Notes under the pieces: model-generated
Database searches by the model: none
Told to the model about the DNA's origin: nothing
Seen by the model: the letters and a program-made list of their open reading frames with translations, nothing else
Program-made: the position numbers and the translations under genes
Assembly (NCBI GenBank): GCA_963847735.1
Contig: CAWKAV010000029.1
Coordinates: forward strand, 222,170 to 286,169
DNA length: 64,000 nt
Source of the DNA: CAWKAV01 sp963847735
Lineage (GTDB): Bacteria; Desulfobacterota; Desulfuromonadia; Desulfuromonadales; BM103
Direction: 5' to 3'
Shown here: positions 26,787 to 35,775 of the stretch, piece after piece
How positions within the stretch are numbered: position 1 is the first letter of the stretch
How the letters are laid out: the number at the start of each line of letters is the position of its first letter

Positions 26787-28769
26787 ATGGCACAGAAGCT
26801 TGACATGCAACAGGCCCGCAGGGCCATCGACACGATCCGTCTGCTTTCCGCTGACATGGTAGAACAGGCCCAGTCAGGGCACCCCGGCACCCCCATGGAA
26901 GCGGCGCCGATTGCCTACCTGCTTTACAACCGGCACATGCGCTACAACCCCAGGAATCCCGACTGGCCAGGTCGCGACCGGTTTATCCTTTCCTGCGGTC
27001 ACGCCTCGGCGCTCCTTTACAGCATGCTGCACCTTTCCGGCTACGACCTCTCCCTGGACGATCTCAAAAATTTTCGCCAGATTGGCAGCCCGACCGCCGG
27101 CCACCCGGAATTCGGCCACGCCCCCGGCATCGAAACAACCACCGGTCCGCTCGGCCAGGGCATCTCGGTCGGTGTCGGCATGGCCATGGGTGCCCGTTTC
27201 CTGAACCAGCGCGTCAGCAAGGATCTGTTTGATTACACCATCTACGGACTCTGCTCCGACGGCGACCTGATGGAAGGAGTCTCTGCCGAATCCGCCTCGC
27301 TGGCCGGCCACCTGCGTCTTGGCAACCTGGTTTACCTCTATCTCGACAACAAGATCACCATCGAAGGCGATACCGACCTGGCCTTTACTGAGGAGGTCGC
27401 GACCCGCTATCTCAGCTACGGTTGGCATGTCCAGCACGTCGAAGGGGAGAATGTTCAAGACCTTGACCGGGCTATCGACAAGGCCAAACATTCACAGCGT
27501 CCTTCGCTGATCATCGCCCGTTCGCATATCGGTTATGGTGCACCTAACAAACAGGACTCTCACGATGCTCACGGTGCGCCTCTGGGCGCTGAAGAGCTGA
27601 AGTTGACCAAACAGTTTTTCGGTCGCGCTGCGGATGAATGTTTTGCCGTACCAGCGGACGTTGCCGCACATATGGCAGAATCAGTCAGTCGTGGTGCAGA
27701 GCTTGAGTCGGTCTGGCAGCAGGCTTTTGCCAGAGAATTGACTCAAAACGCCGATCTTTCTGCATGGCAGAAAGCAGCGGCAGGAGAACTGCCGGACGGG
27801 TGGGACGACCTGCCGGTCTTTTCCCCTGGCGAGAAGCTGGCGACCCGTCAGGCCAGCGGTAAAGCGCTGAACGCGCTGGCTGGCAAGCTGCCCTTTTTAC
27901 TCGGCGGCTCCGCTGACCTTGGCCCCTCGAACAACACATCCCTCACAAAAGAGGCGTCCTTCACGCCTTGTACCGTCGGCCGCAATATCCACTTCGGTGT
28001 TCGTGAACACGGCATGGCTGCGATCCTCAACGGACTGGCTCATACCCCCGGGCTGATCCCCTTTGGCGGCACCTTCATGATCTTTGCCGACTACATGCGT
28101 CCGCCGATACGACTGGCGGCCATGATGGGGCTCGGCACAATCTACGTTCTGACTCATGACTCCATCGGCCTCGGTGAAGACGGCCCGACCCATCAGCCGG
28201 TTGAACAGTTGCCCAACCTGAGGGCGGTCCCGAACCTGACTGTGATCCGCCCCGGTGATGCCAATGAGACCGTTGAAGCATGGAAAGCCGCAATCAGCAA
28301 TCGTCAAGGGCCAACAGCCCTGATTTTGACTCGCCAGGGGTTGCCAACTCTTGACCGCGCTGAATACGGTGCGGCGGCAGGGCTGCATCAGGGCGGCTAC
28401 ATCCTGGCCAGGGAGCAAGGCGAGTTGCAGGCAATTATCATCGCATCAGGTTCGGAGATCCCCCTGGCCCTCGCTGCGCAAAAGCAGTTGCAACAGCAAG
28501 GCACCGGCACTCGCGTTGTTTCCCTGCCCTGCTGGGAGCTTTTTGAAAAACAGGAGCAAGGCTACCGCGACCAGGTGCTGCCTCCTGATTGTCTGAATCG
28601 CGTAGCGATAGAAGCTGCGTCAACTTTCGGCTGGGAGCGTTACGTCGGTTTCAAGGGCAGAATCATCGGCATGCAGGGCTACGGGGCCAGCGGCCCGGCC
28701 GGGCAACTCATGGAAAAGTTCGGCTTCACAGTCGAAAACCTGATCGCAAAGGTTAAAGAGCTTCTTTAA
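26787..28769 (+). CDS. tkt: transketolase
   Basis: Thiamin-diphosphate enzyme of the non-oxidative pentose phosphate pathway, moving two-carbon units between sugar phosphates. The 660 residues contain SGHPGTPMEAAPIAYLLY, the TPP motif GDGDLMEG as CSDGDLMEGVSAE with LDNKITIEG, the transketolase signature GVREHGMAAILNGLA and HDSIGLGEDGPTHQPVEQL. Full length and typical of the bacterial type I enzyme. A strong ribosome site (CGAGGAGTTTTCA) precedes the ATG. It appears to be monocistronic, closed by a hairpin terminator. Confidence 0.97.
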   Translation: MAQKLDMQQARRAIDTIRLLSADMVEQAQSGHPGTPMEAAPIAYLLYNRHMRYNPRNPDWPGRDRFILSCGHASALLYSMLHLSGYDLSLDDLKNFRQIGSPTAGHPEFGHAPGIETTTGPLGQGISVGVGMAMGARFLNQRVSKDLFDYTIYGLCSDGDLMEGVSAESASLAGHLRLGNLVYLYLDNKITIEGDTDLAFTEEVATRYLSYGWHVQHVEGENVQDLDRAIDKAKHSQRPSLIIARSHIGYGAPNKQDSHDAHGAPLGAEELKLTKQFFGRAADECFAVPADVAAHMAESVSRGAELESVWQQAFARELTQNADLSAWQKAAAGELPDGWDDLPVFSPGEKLATRQASGKALNALAGKLPFLLGGSADLGPSNNTSLTKEASFTPCTVGRNIHFGVREHGMAAILNGLAHTPGLIPFGGTFMIFADYMRPPIRLAAMMGLGTIYVLTHDSIGLGEDGPTHQPVEQLPNLRAVPNLTVIRPGDANETVEAWKAAISNRQGPTALILTRQGLPTLDRAEYGAAAGLHQGGYILAREQGELQAIIIASGSEIPLALAAQKQLQQQGTGTRVVSLPCWELFEKQEQGYRDQVLPPDCLNRVAIEAASTFGWERYVGFKGRIIGMQGYGASGPAGQLMEKFGFTVENLIAKVKELL

Positions 28770-28808
28770 AAGCAAGAAGAACACGACGCAGGAACCCTTT
28801 CTAACCAG

Positions 28809-28838
28809 CATGGGGCCGGAAAATATTCCGGCCCCATG
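28809..28838 (+). terminator. intrinsic terminator after tkt
   Basis: A perfect 12-bp stem (core TGGGGCCGGA) with loop AAATAT at 28821-28826, 40 nt after the tkt stop. The T tract after it is short. Confidence 0.7.
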
Positions 28839-29015
28839 CCTGTATTGTACAGACCACCTTTTGATGTTGGTCAGACCATAATCTTCAATCTATTGGTAAA
28901 CCATTTCCTGGCATTAACGTCCAAGCTGACAAAGACAAATAATGAACGGGAGAGGGACAGCCTCGACCATGGCAGCGTCGTTGACAGTTAACCGGTGAGA
29001 AGCTACCCTCTCAAG

Positions 29016-29597
29016 ATGACAGACTCGGAAGAACAAGCGCTGCTGGAGAGGATTCGCAACGGTGACGACTCGGCCTTTGAGCTGCTTGTCAGGGAGAACA
29101 CCGGCAAAATTGTCGGGCTTGCCTGGCGCATGGTCGGCAACCGTGAAGAGGCTGAGGATCTTGCCCAGGAAGCTTTCTTGAAACTTTACCGCTCTCTGGC
29201 TGATTTCCGTGGCGAAAGCCGTATCAGCACCTGGCTGTATCGAACTACGACCCGGCTGGCAATTGATCATCTGCGCCGGGAACGCATCAAACGCAGGCTG
29301 TTTTTCTTCCGGTCGAGCAACGATGCGCCTGACCCGGTTGAATTGGCGAGTGACGGTCGACCTGATCCGGGTCGCGAGTTTCAGTCACAAGAAGCGATGA
29401 AGGCTCTGCGTAAAAGTCTGGCGAAGCTTTCATCGCGCCAACAGGTGATCTTCACCTTGCGCCATTACGAGGGGCTGTCAATGAAAGAGATTGCTGAACA
29501 CCTTGGAATCGAGACCGGGACTGTCAAAGCCCACCTGCATCGCGCTATCACGCAACTGCGCCAGGACCTGGTTGAATATCGTGAGGAATCGCCATGA
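29016..29597 (+). CDS. ECF-type RNA polymerase sigma factor
   Basis: About 193 residues with sigma-70 region 2 (ELLVRENTGKIVGLAWRMVGNREEAEDLAQEAFLKLYRSL, cited here as the span around residues 20-60; STWLYRTTTRLAIDHLRRER is region 2.4) and region 4 (LSSRQQVIFTLRHYEGLSMKE with the helix-turn-helix IAEHLGIETGTVKAHL). It is of the RpoE-like extracytoplasmic-function type. Start may be this ATG or a GTG seven codons upstream; neither has a clear ribosome site. The stop overlaps the next gene by 4 nt (ATGA), the usual coupling with an anti-sigma factor. It should drive expression of its own operon and envelope genes; I could not identify its promoter motif. Confidence 0.92.
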   Translation: MTDSEEQALLERIRNGDDSAFELLVRENTGKIVGLAWRMVGNREEAEDLAQEAFLKLYRSLADFRGESRISTWLYRTTTRLAIDHLRRERIKRRLFFFRSSNDAPDPVELASDGRPDPGREFQSQEAMKALRKSLAKLSSRQQVIFTLRHYEGLSMKEIAEHLGIETGTVKAHLHRAITQLRQDLVEYREESP

Positions 29598-30049
29598 ACA
29601 AGACAAACTGCCTGAGTGAACAGGATCTGATTCTGTACTATTATGCAGAACTTCCAGACCAGGAGCTGCAGACGCGCCACATCACCAACTGCCCTCTTTG
29701 TACCGAGAATCTCGCCGCCCTGCGCCAGGACCTGGCTCATTTGCCGGAGCTGACACATGAAGCTGATCCGTTTGCAGAGTCGCGCATGGCGGCTCGAATC
29801 AACGAGCGTTTGCATGACCGGCGCAGGAGCTGGTTGCCCGCCCTGGGTGCATCGGCAGTCGCGGCCTTTGCACTGGTGGCAACGGTCGTTCTCTGGCCAC
29901 CGCAAACACAGCTTGAAAAGCCAGTGCGATTCGCAACGCCGTCTATCGCGACGATCGATATCAATGACGATATGCCCGACATCGATTTTCTCGAAGATTT
30001 TGAGTTGTTGAAAGAGCTTGAACTACTGAGCCAGATTGAAGGAGTCTGA
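29594..30049 (+). CDS. putative zinc-finger anti-sigma factor, single-pass membrane protein
   Basis: A 151-residue protein that probably binds and inhibits the ECF sigma factor encoded just before it. The cytoplasmic N-terminus contains HITNCPLC, the Hx3Cx2C zinc-anti-sigma signature, at about residues 29-36. One membrane helix lies at about residues 82-102 (LPALGASAVAAFALVATVVLW). The short outer tail is very acidic and Leu-rich (FLEDFELLKELELLSQ). It overlaps the sigma gene by 4 nt and is followed after one base by the DUF3106 gene, so the three form an operon. Confidence 0.85.
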   Translation: MNKTNCLSEQDLILYYYAELPDQELQTRHITNCPLCTENLAALRQDLAHLPELTHEADPFAESRMAARINERLHDRRRSWLPALGASAVAAFALVATVVLWPPQTQLEKPVRFATPSIATIDINDDMPDIDFLEDFELLKELELLSQIEGV

Positions 30050-30050
30050 C

Positions 30051-30518
30051 ATGTCCGGATCAAGAATCGCATCGGTCATCTGCGCACTAATCATCGCCTG
30101 CTGCCTGTGGACGAGCCCGGTTCTGGGCGGGACGGAGCAGAACCTGTCCGGCAATAATGGCGACCTTCAGCAATGGTGGCAGGATTTGCCACTGACGGAG
30201 CGCCAAATGCTGCGCGACCGTTACGAAATCTATCAGGGGCTGCCCGAGGAGAAGAAGGAACGCCTGCGCCAGCGTTGGCAGCGTTACCGGGAGATGACGC
30301 CTGAAGACCGTGAGAAAATGCACAAAAGGTATCGGCACTGGCAGGAGATGGATCCAGAAGAACGCGACCGTTTGCGGGGTACTTACCGCAGGCTAAAGGC
30401 TCTGCCGCCGGACCAGCGTGACCAGATTAAAGAACAACTGAACCAGCTAGATGAACTGCCGGAGAAAGAGAGAGAGCAGCGCCGCAAGGAAATTTACAAA
30501 CAATATTTTCCCGAATAG
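30051..30518 (+). CDS. DUF3106 domain protein, exported
   Basis: About 155 residues. A signal peptide (MSGSRIASVICALIIACCLW) is followed by a highly charged helical region of repeated phrases: LTERQMLRDRYEIYQGLPEEKKERLRQ, TPEDREKMHKRYRHWQEM, DPEERDRLRGTYRRLKAL, PPDQRDQIKEQL (each about 20-25 residues). This is the DUF3106 pattern. The start ATG follows AAGGAG by six bases and lies one base after the anti-sigma stop, so translation is coupled. Being encoded with an ECF sigma/anti-sigma pair, it may be a periplasmic stress sensor or target; function otherwise unknown. Confidence 0.85.
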   Translation: MSGSRIASVICALIIACCLWTSPVLGGTEQNLSGNNGDLQQWWQDLPLTERQMLRDRYEIYQGLPEEKKERLRQRWQRYREMTPEDREKMHKRYRHWQEMDPEERDRLRGTYRRLKALPPDQRDQIKEQLNQLDELPEKEREQRRKEIYKQYFPE

Positions 30519-30537
30519 TGCCAACATCAAGAGATAC

Positions 30538-30573
30538 AAAAAAGCGAGGGTCTATGTCGATCCTCGCTTTTTA
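30538..30573 (+). terminator. intrinsic terminator after the ECF operon
   Basis: A 9-bp stem AAAGCGAGG / CCTCGCTTT (30541-30549, 30562-30570) flanked by A and T tracts, 20 nt after the DUF3106 stop. It lies between convergent genes and may act in both directions. Confidence 0.85.
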
Positions 30574-30626
30574 TCATTTCTTTACACTTCAGGCCGCGCG
30601 CCACTCACCACGCAAAACGCCTGGGA

Positions 30627-32351
30627 TTAATCCAACTCATAGATGACGATGGTTGATCTGGATTTATCAATAAGCCCTTCATGTTTGAACTTGACCGCCA
30701 TGGCCAGGTCCGGTTTGCCATCATTGTTTGCATCAGCATAGGCAAAATCGCCGAGATAACCTTTCTGGCTTACGGTCCGCCAGTTTTCAGCCATGGAAAA
30801 GCCGTCCCAGTTCAAGGAAAGGAGTCGACTTTCCTTGTAGGTGCGATAGTACTGCATAATCCTGAGGCTGTCGTTCTGAACCGCCAGGATCTCTTTTGCA
30901 GGAGTCTTGATCAGCCGGGAAAGAATGCAGGTCGGTTTTAAATCGGCTTTCCAATTTCCTTCCACATTCATAAAACAACTCTCTGTACCACCGAAATACT
31001 GATTAGACTCCCACAGTTCAACCCCCTCGGCAGAAACAACCTTGAGGTGGTCACCGCGTGTCAAATAAGCATAATTCAACTTGTCTTCATTATCAGTGAA
31101 GGGAACGAAGCTGAACATATTAGCCAACCCGGGCAAGACAATTTCATCACCTTTAACCAGGCGCTGGCCTTCAAGGTGAATCAGGAAAGGTTTCCCCTGG
31201 AAAATATCCGGCACATCCTCAGAGCTCATAGACTGACCGATGAGCTGCCGTTCACCGTCTGGCATCTCTACGACCCGCAAGAACCATCTGATATTATCGA
31301 GAATCCTAGAGTAGTCGGTGCCGTCATATTTGACGATGAAAGAAGCCAAAAGGACATTATCAACAGCTGTCATACAGAGTTCGGGGAGACCATCATGATC
31401 GAGATCGATGGCATCCAGACTGAGAATTTTCAGCCTGAGCGGAATCGGTACATCTGCCTTCTCTGTGTATTTTCCATCTTTGATTTGTGATATCAACAAC
31501 CGGTTGTCCAGCGCAACGGCGGTTTCCTGGAAGCCATCACCATCGAAATCCGCAACGGCAATGCCAACCGGATTGCCTTCGATATTCGGACCGAGCCAGA
31601 CGCCCCTTTGATTTGCGTTATTTTGGCGAATGATACCGAGATCCTTACCGACAAATCTGTCCTCATCCTCAAGTCTGAGTGAGGTTAATATGCCGGTCAT
31701 GACTTTGCCCGCGATTCTTTGCTCGGGCGCGGTATCACCACCAACAAAAGGGCGCCGGACGGGAGCGGGAGGAGAGTCCAGCTGCTGGCTGTTTTTGACA
31801 GAATATTTGTGGAGAAGGTTGCCCTCGACAGTTTTAACCACCAAGGCGTCAGCATTCAAGGTGAAGGTCAACATGGGCTGCTCGGAAGTCCCCTCCGGCA
31901 ACCACTTGAACTGGGGCAGATCCATCTTGACCTGTCGGGCCAGGGTCCCATCATCCTCTGCACTGTCTACAAAAAGGGCCGGAACCTGCTCAAAACGACG
32001 GACCTGAGCTCCATTCTTTACCCTGGTATCCGCAGAAAGCGGCTTGACGTAGGAGTAGCCGGAATTGATACGCACAACCTCGAGGTAGCCGGTCGGGATA
32101 TAGACTGAGCCGAGAACTTCCCTGGTTTGCGGATGGTAGATCGTCTCGCCGGGAGTGACCAGGGTCAGGATGTCACCGACATGGAGCTGGTCACGATCAT
32201 CCAGGTCGACAATGTACTCATCGTTCATCGGCATAATGACGTAACCACTCAAAACGGCAAAATCCAGTTCAACCTGCTTTGGCAACTCTGCAAAGGCTGA
32301 AAGGGGAAAAAACAGAAACATTAATAACAATAACCTAACAAAAGATTTCAT
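30627..32351 (-). CDS. exported FG-GAP/VCBS-repeat protein
   Basis: About 574 residues. A signal peptide (MKSFVRLLLLMFLFFPLSAFA) is followed by an N-terminal beta-rich region with a bacterial SH3/FlgT-like look (VGDILTLVTPGETIYHP...LEVVRINSGYSYVKPL). A C-terminal beta-propeller then carries calcium-type FG-GAP loops: VADFDGDGFQETAV, AIDLDHDGLPELCM and YADANNDGKPDLAM. It probably sits in the periplasm or on the outer membrane. The ATG at 32351 is chosen because GGAAGAGG lies six bases upstream. The porin gene is upstream on the same strand but a terminator separates them. No known function. Confidence 0.75.
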   Translation of the reverse strand: MKSFVRLLLLMFLFFPLSAFAELPKQVELDFAVLSGYVIMPMNDEYIVDLDDRDQLHVGDILTLVTPGETIYHPQTREVLGSVYIPTGYLEVVRINSGYSYVKPLSADTRVKNGAQVRRFEQVPALFVDSAEDDGTLARQVKMDLPQFKWLPEGTSEQPMLTFTLNADALVVKTVEGNLLHKYSVKNSQQLDSPPAPVRRPFVGGDTAPEQRIAGKVMTGILTSLRLEDEDRFVGKDLGIIRQNNANQRGVWLGPNIEGNPVGIAVADFDGDGFQETAVALDNRLLISQIKDGKYTEKADVPIPLRLKILSLDAIDLDHDGLPELCMTAVDNVLLASFIVKYDGTDYSRILDNIRWFLRVVEMPDGERQLIGQSMSSEDVPDIFQGKPFLIHLEGQRLVKGDEIVLPGLANMFSFVPFTDNEDKLNYAYLTRGDHLKVVSAEGVELWESNQYFGGTESCFMNVEGNWKADLKPTCILSRLIKTPAKEILAVQNDSLRIMQYYRTYKESRLLSLNWDGFSMAENWRTVSQKGYLGDFAYADANNDGKPDLAMAVKFKHEGLIDKSRSTIVIYELD

Positions 32352-32548
32352 GAAAAACCTCTTCCGCAAGAAGATGATGACAGCAGGTTATTCGAAAACA
32401 TTTACAGATTTTATCAAGAACAGAGGAGAATAGAAAGACCGATATGACAAAGGAACAATTATTCTTCAGCGCAGCTTGTTCCTTGTTAATTGCGTTGAAT
32501 GTATTGCAGAAACAAAAATTCGATTGTATGAGTTTGACTCAAATAAAT

Positions 32549-32575
32549 AGAGCCCGCTGCCAGGCAGCGGGCTCT
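32549..32575 (-). terminator. intrinsic terminator of the porin gene
   Basis: A perfect 12-bp stem (AGAGCCCGCTGC with its complement) and a CAG loop. On the minus strand it is followed by ATTTATTTGAG. It lies 28 nt after the porin stop. Confidence 0.85.
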
Positions 32576-32602
32576 ATGGTTACGCAATAGCACTTTTAAG
32601 AT

Positions 32603-34030
32603 TTAGAATTTTACGACCAGGGAGGTCAACACGCCAAAAGCTTTATCAGTTGTGTCATCAGCACTGCCCCAGTAATAGTAGATGTCATCGTATTCATCAA
32701 CATCTACATTCCACCCTTCAACGCCATTATCATTAATTCTCATGTAGTTGAGTTGGGTTGAAAGAGTCGTGTTAGCCATAAGCTGGTAAGTCGCCATGGC
32801 ATTCAAGAAATAGCCATCCATGTCTGCAATGTTATCTTCATTGGTCTTGAAAGCCATACCAAGGAAATCGAGGGTAAGGTCCTGGCTCGCCTTAATTTTT
32901 GCATAGAGGCCACCGGCTGTCACACCAGCACCGCTTGCGCCATGAAACTTGCCCGGATCAAAGATGTCGAAGTTGTCAGAGTAACCGAAATCGCCGGAAC
33001 CCAAAGCTTGTGGGTTAAAATCGACGAACGCCCAGTCGGTGACCTGATCGGTACTCAAGCTGGTAATCTGACCATCGCCTTTGTCCTGATCCTTAGCCCA
33101 GAGACCTTGCAGACCAAGAGTCACGGAGTCAGCAACAGGCATGGAGGCGTCAACGAAGACTTGCAGGCCTTTTTGATCCTGATTTATCTTAGTCCCACCG
33201 AAGGTAGTATCTTGCGAGCCGTCGAAGTAATCAACCTCGGCTTTGAGGGCAACAGGACCAAGATTGAAGGTACCGACAAGACCCAGACCAAGGGTGTCGC
33301 GATCAGTAAAGGAGCTATCATAAGTGTAAGCGACAATCGGGGTCAGGCTGAAGTTGTCACCTTTGAAAACGTACTCGATGGCAGTTGTATTAGAGTCACC
33401 ATGAAAGCCGTTCAGATAAAGGGTCTCGTTACCTTGGCTGTCTTCTGTGTTCTTGCTGTGGGCAATGTTGAAGCCGCCGTACGAAGCTTTGAAACCAGCA
33501 GCAGTGGAGTCGTGGAAGGCGCGCGTGATACCGAAGCCGCCGAAGTACATCTCACCAGCCATGAAGGTGAAACCGCTCTTGACGAGCTTCAGATAAGCAT
33601 AGTCGAACTGGATGTCGGAGCGACGGTTGGTATAACGATATGATGAGCTGGACGCGGAACCCCAAGCTGCCGGATCAGAGCTGTTTTCATTGCTTTCGTT
33701 AGCGTCAAAGCGGAAGTGGACGCTGACGCCTTCCGCCACGGCCAGATCACCACCGATGCGCAGGCGCATGTCGTTCCATGCTTTTGTGTCATCATTGTCC
33801 TGAGTAGTAAAAATTGCTTTACCATTGTGATACAGATAAGCTTTTTTACCACCTGAAGTAAACGTCATTGCACCTAAGTTATTACCGGCGTAGGGGGAGT
33901 CAAAGTTGTAATCATCCAGTTGACCACGAACCTGAATTGAGCCCGACAGTTTCAGACGATCTTCTGCAATGGCCGGAGAGACCATTGCTGCCATTACCAA
34001 TGCTGCTACCAAAATCTTCATCAATTTCAT
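32603..34030 (-). CDS. outer-membrane beta-barrel porin-like protein
   Basis: A 475-residue outer-membrane protein. It has a signal peptide (MKLMKILVAALVMAAMVSPAIA), then alternating amphipathic beta-strands rich in Gly, Asn, Asp and Tyr (RLKLSGSIQVRGQLDDYNF, SVHFRFDANES, FTFMAGEMYFGGFGITRAF), and it ends in Phe (TSLVVKF), the terminal residue recognised by the BAM machinery. This matches the general porin-like proteins found in Geobacter and Desulfuromonas. The strong ribosome site (CAGGAGGCAAGAA) suggests high expression. A solitary transcription unit with its own terminator. Substrate not known. Confidence 0.85.
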   Translation of the reverse strand: MKLMKILVAALVMAAMVSPAIAEDRLKLSGSIQVRGQLDDYNFDSPYAGNNLGAMTFTSGGKKAYLYHNGKAIFTTQDNDDTKAWNDMRLRIGGDLAVAEGVSVHFRFDANESNENSSDPAAWGSASSSSYRYTNRRSDIQFDYAYLKLVKSGFTFMAGEMYFGGFGITRAFHDSTAAGFKASYGGFNIAHSKNTEDSQGNETLYLNGFHGDSNTTAIEYVFKGDNFSLTPIVAYTYDSSFTDRDTLGLGLVGTFNLGPVALKAEVDYFDGSQDTTFGGTKINQDQKGLQVFVDASMPVADSVTLGLQGLWAKDQDKGDGQITSLSTDQVTDWAFVDFNPQALGSGDFGYSDNFDIFDPGKFHGASGAGVTAGGLYAKIKASQDLTLDFLGMAFKTNEDNIADMDGYFLNAMATYQLMANTTLSTQLNYMRINDNGVEGWNVDVDEYDDIYYYWGSADDTTDKAFGVLTSLVVKF

Positions 34031-34115
34031 TTCTTGCCTCCTGATTGTAAAAATTACTCTCTAGGGCCTGCACCCACTACCACAGTGAGCCAGACCTTGC
34101 CAAACCTGTTCATGT

Positions 34116-34253
34116 TTAATCGGTTGGTGCGTTAAACTCATACCCACATGCCGGGCACTTGACGCGGACCTTCTGGTCGCCACTTTTACCGGCACATGCC
34201 GACAGAGCAAAAACCATCAGGACTACGAGCACTCCGGTGAAAACCTGCTTCAT
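34116..34253 (-). CDS. small lipoprotein with a zinc-ribbon-like CxxC
   Basis: A 45-residue protein: lipoprotein signal peptide with lipobox LSAC (MKQVFTGVLVVLMVFALSAC), so the mature chain is only about 26 residues with Cys at its lipidated N-terminus. It ends in VKCPACGYEFNAPTD, half of a zinc ribbon. The start is fixed by an excellent AAAGGAGGT six bases before the ATG. It lies 85 nt upstream of the porin gene on the same strand. Mature peptides could dimerise around a metal; function unknown. Confidence 0.7.
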   Translation of the reverse strand: MKQVFTGVLVVLMVFALSACAGKSGDQKVRVKCPACGYEFNAPTD

Positions 34254-34356
34254 TCGTTGACCTCCTTTCATCGTGCTGTCTGTCTGCGCCATGAGTTTGA
34301 TCGCACCATGCACCCAGGCTAATTGACTGGATGCTCTCATTTACGAATACATGCGG

Positions 34357-34386
34357 AGCATAGAACAACTGTTTTCATCTGTTCAA
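34357..34386 (-). promoter_or_regulatory. candidate promoter of the small lipoprotein gene
   Basis: On the minus strand TTGAAC (34381-34386) and TATGCT (34357-34362) with an 18-nt spacer, about 105 nt upstream of the start. The rest of the 334-nt gap from 34254 to 34587 is AT-rich and I see no gene in it. Confidence 0.4.
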
Positions 34387-34587
34387 CAATGATGCCAAGT
34401 TGACTGGCAGAGCACAAGATAACTAAAGAGGCTGTATTTTCCAAGCACTTTATGACTATTTGAGCAAAATATTGTTATTTTTTCTATGTTGACATTGTTC
34501 AAAAAGCTGTTGCCAACCCAACACACTGTCGCAATTTAAACACGAAACCGGGCCGCCAATCAAACAACCGTTCACTTCTGAACCCTG

Positions 34588-35112
34588 CTAGGAAGAACCG
34601 CCGGTTGCAGAGGGGCGACTGAACTCCTCAACCATTGCAGCGATCCCGTCGGCCAGAACAATGCGGCCACCACTATCAAAACGGACAATCTGCTCAGCGT
34701 CGATGATCAGCAAACGTGGGATCAGGTAAACGCTGTAAGCTTCGTAAGCCTGACCGTCATCAAGCAGGGCATGGAAAATCATCGGTAACCGGGTATTGCT
34801 CAGGTACTCTTCAACCGTCGACTGGGAATCCTGCACAAAAACCTCGAGCACGACGACTTTTTTCTCTTGCAGGAACTCGCCGACCTTTTCGATTTCCGCA
34901 TCCAGCTCCTTGCAGGTCGGGCACCAGGTCGTCGCCAGTTTAAGCAGAACCAGCTGGCCTTTGAAATCCGAGAGACTGACTTGCTCGCCGCGCACAGACC
35001 TCAGTGTAAAATCGGGGGCCTGCATATTCGTTTCAACAGCGATCGCCACAACCGGGGCCAGGCAGAAAAACACAACAAGCAAGACCATGATCGGCTGTTT
35101 ATGAAACGTCAT
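34588..35112 (-). CDS. TlpA-like thiol:disulfide oxidoreductase, exported
   Basis: A 174-residue periplasmic thioredoxin-like protein. The N-terminal hydrophobic segment (IMVLLVVFFCLAPVVAIAV) is a signal peptide or anchor. The redoxin domain shows QAPDFTLRSVRGEQVSLSDFKGQLVLLKL and the active site WCPTC, with the cis-Pro in YLIPRLLIID. Proteins of this type reduce cytochrome c apoproteins or other exported cysteines, which fits an organism with many c-type haems. It has its own strong promoter (TTGACA-18-TATACT) and appears monocistronic. Confidence 0.88.
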   Translation of the reverse strand: MTFHKQPIMVLLVVFFCLAPVVAIAVETNMQAPDFTLRSVRGEQVSLSDFKGQLVLLKLATTWCPTCKELDAEIEKVGEFLQEKKVVVLEVFVQDSQSTVEEYLSNTRLPMIFHALLDDGQAYEAYSVYLIPRLLIIDAEQIVRFDSGGRIVLADGIAAMVEEFSRPSATGGSS

Positions 35113-35163
35113 ACGCTCTATCTTTGTAAGCCTTTCCTATGCGCTGGTAAAACGATTGCGCAT

Positions 35164-35193
35164 AGTATAGAAACACTGTTTTTTATTTGTCAA
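35164..35193 (-). promoter_or_regulatory. sigma-70 promoter of the TlpA-like gene
   Basis: Minus strand: perfect -35 TTGACA (35188-35193), 18-nt spacer, -10 TATACT (35164-35169; five of six). About 50 nt upstream of the ATG. Confidence 0.65.
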
Positions 35194-35301
35194 TAGCAAA
35201 AGCTGGGCGAAGCCTCTTTCGCTGAGTTTATTAGAAAAATCAAAGCCTGCAAAAGGACATAACAGTGTTTTAGACCGCTGCACGAGCCGCCCTTAAAGGG
35301 C

Positions 35302-35730
35302 TTAAAACGATCCCGGCTGAATCGAACTGGAGGCGGGCTGGCAAAGCTCGGTCAGCACACCGCCGCTCGCTTTTGGATGCATGAAAGCGATTTTCGTCTT
35401 ATGGGCGCCGGTGCGCGGACTCTCATCGATCAGCCGCACCCCTTCGGCCTTGAGTTGCACCAGACGCTGTTCAAGATCGGCAACTTCGTAGGCAAGGTGA
35501 TGGACACCGGGACCATTTTTTTCCAGGAACTTTGCCACCGGTGAATCGGCGGCCGTCGGCTCCAGAAGTTCGATCCGGCTCTCACCAACGACGAAGAAAG
35601 CGACCTTGACTTTCTGTTCGGCAACCACCTCGGTCCCTTCGAATGTCATACCGAGAACATCCCGGTAGAAAGGGGTGGCTTCCTCGATGCTGGTAACGGC
35701 GATACCGACATGGCTGATTTTTTTAGGCAT
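35302..35730 (-). CDS. mce: methylmalonyl-CoA epimerase
   Basis: Interconverts (S)- and (R)-methylmalonyl-CoA so that the product of propionyl-CoA carboxylase can enter the mutase. It is a 142-residue vicinal-oxygen-chelate protein with the metal ligands His of KISHVGIAV, Glu of IELLEP, His of GVHHLAYEV and Glu of VLTELCQP. Length is normal. It closes the meaB-mutase run, 45 nt after meaB, with a stretch of CTGTCTCCTGTC repeats in the gap. Confidence 0.95.
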   Translation of the reverse strand: MPKKISHVGIAVTSIEEATPFYRDVLGMTFEGTEVVAEQKVKVAFFVVGESRIELLEPTAADSPVAKFLEKNGPGVHHLAYEVADLEQRLVQLKAEGVRLIDESPRTGAHKTKIAFMHPKASGGVLTELCQPASSSIQPGSF

Positions 35731-35775
35731 CAATATAAACCTCTCTTAGCTTTTTGTTAACGTCCTGTCTCCTGT

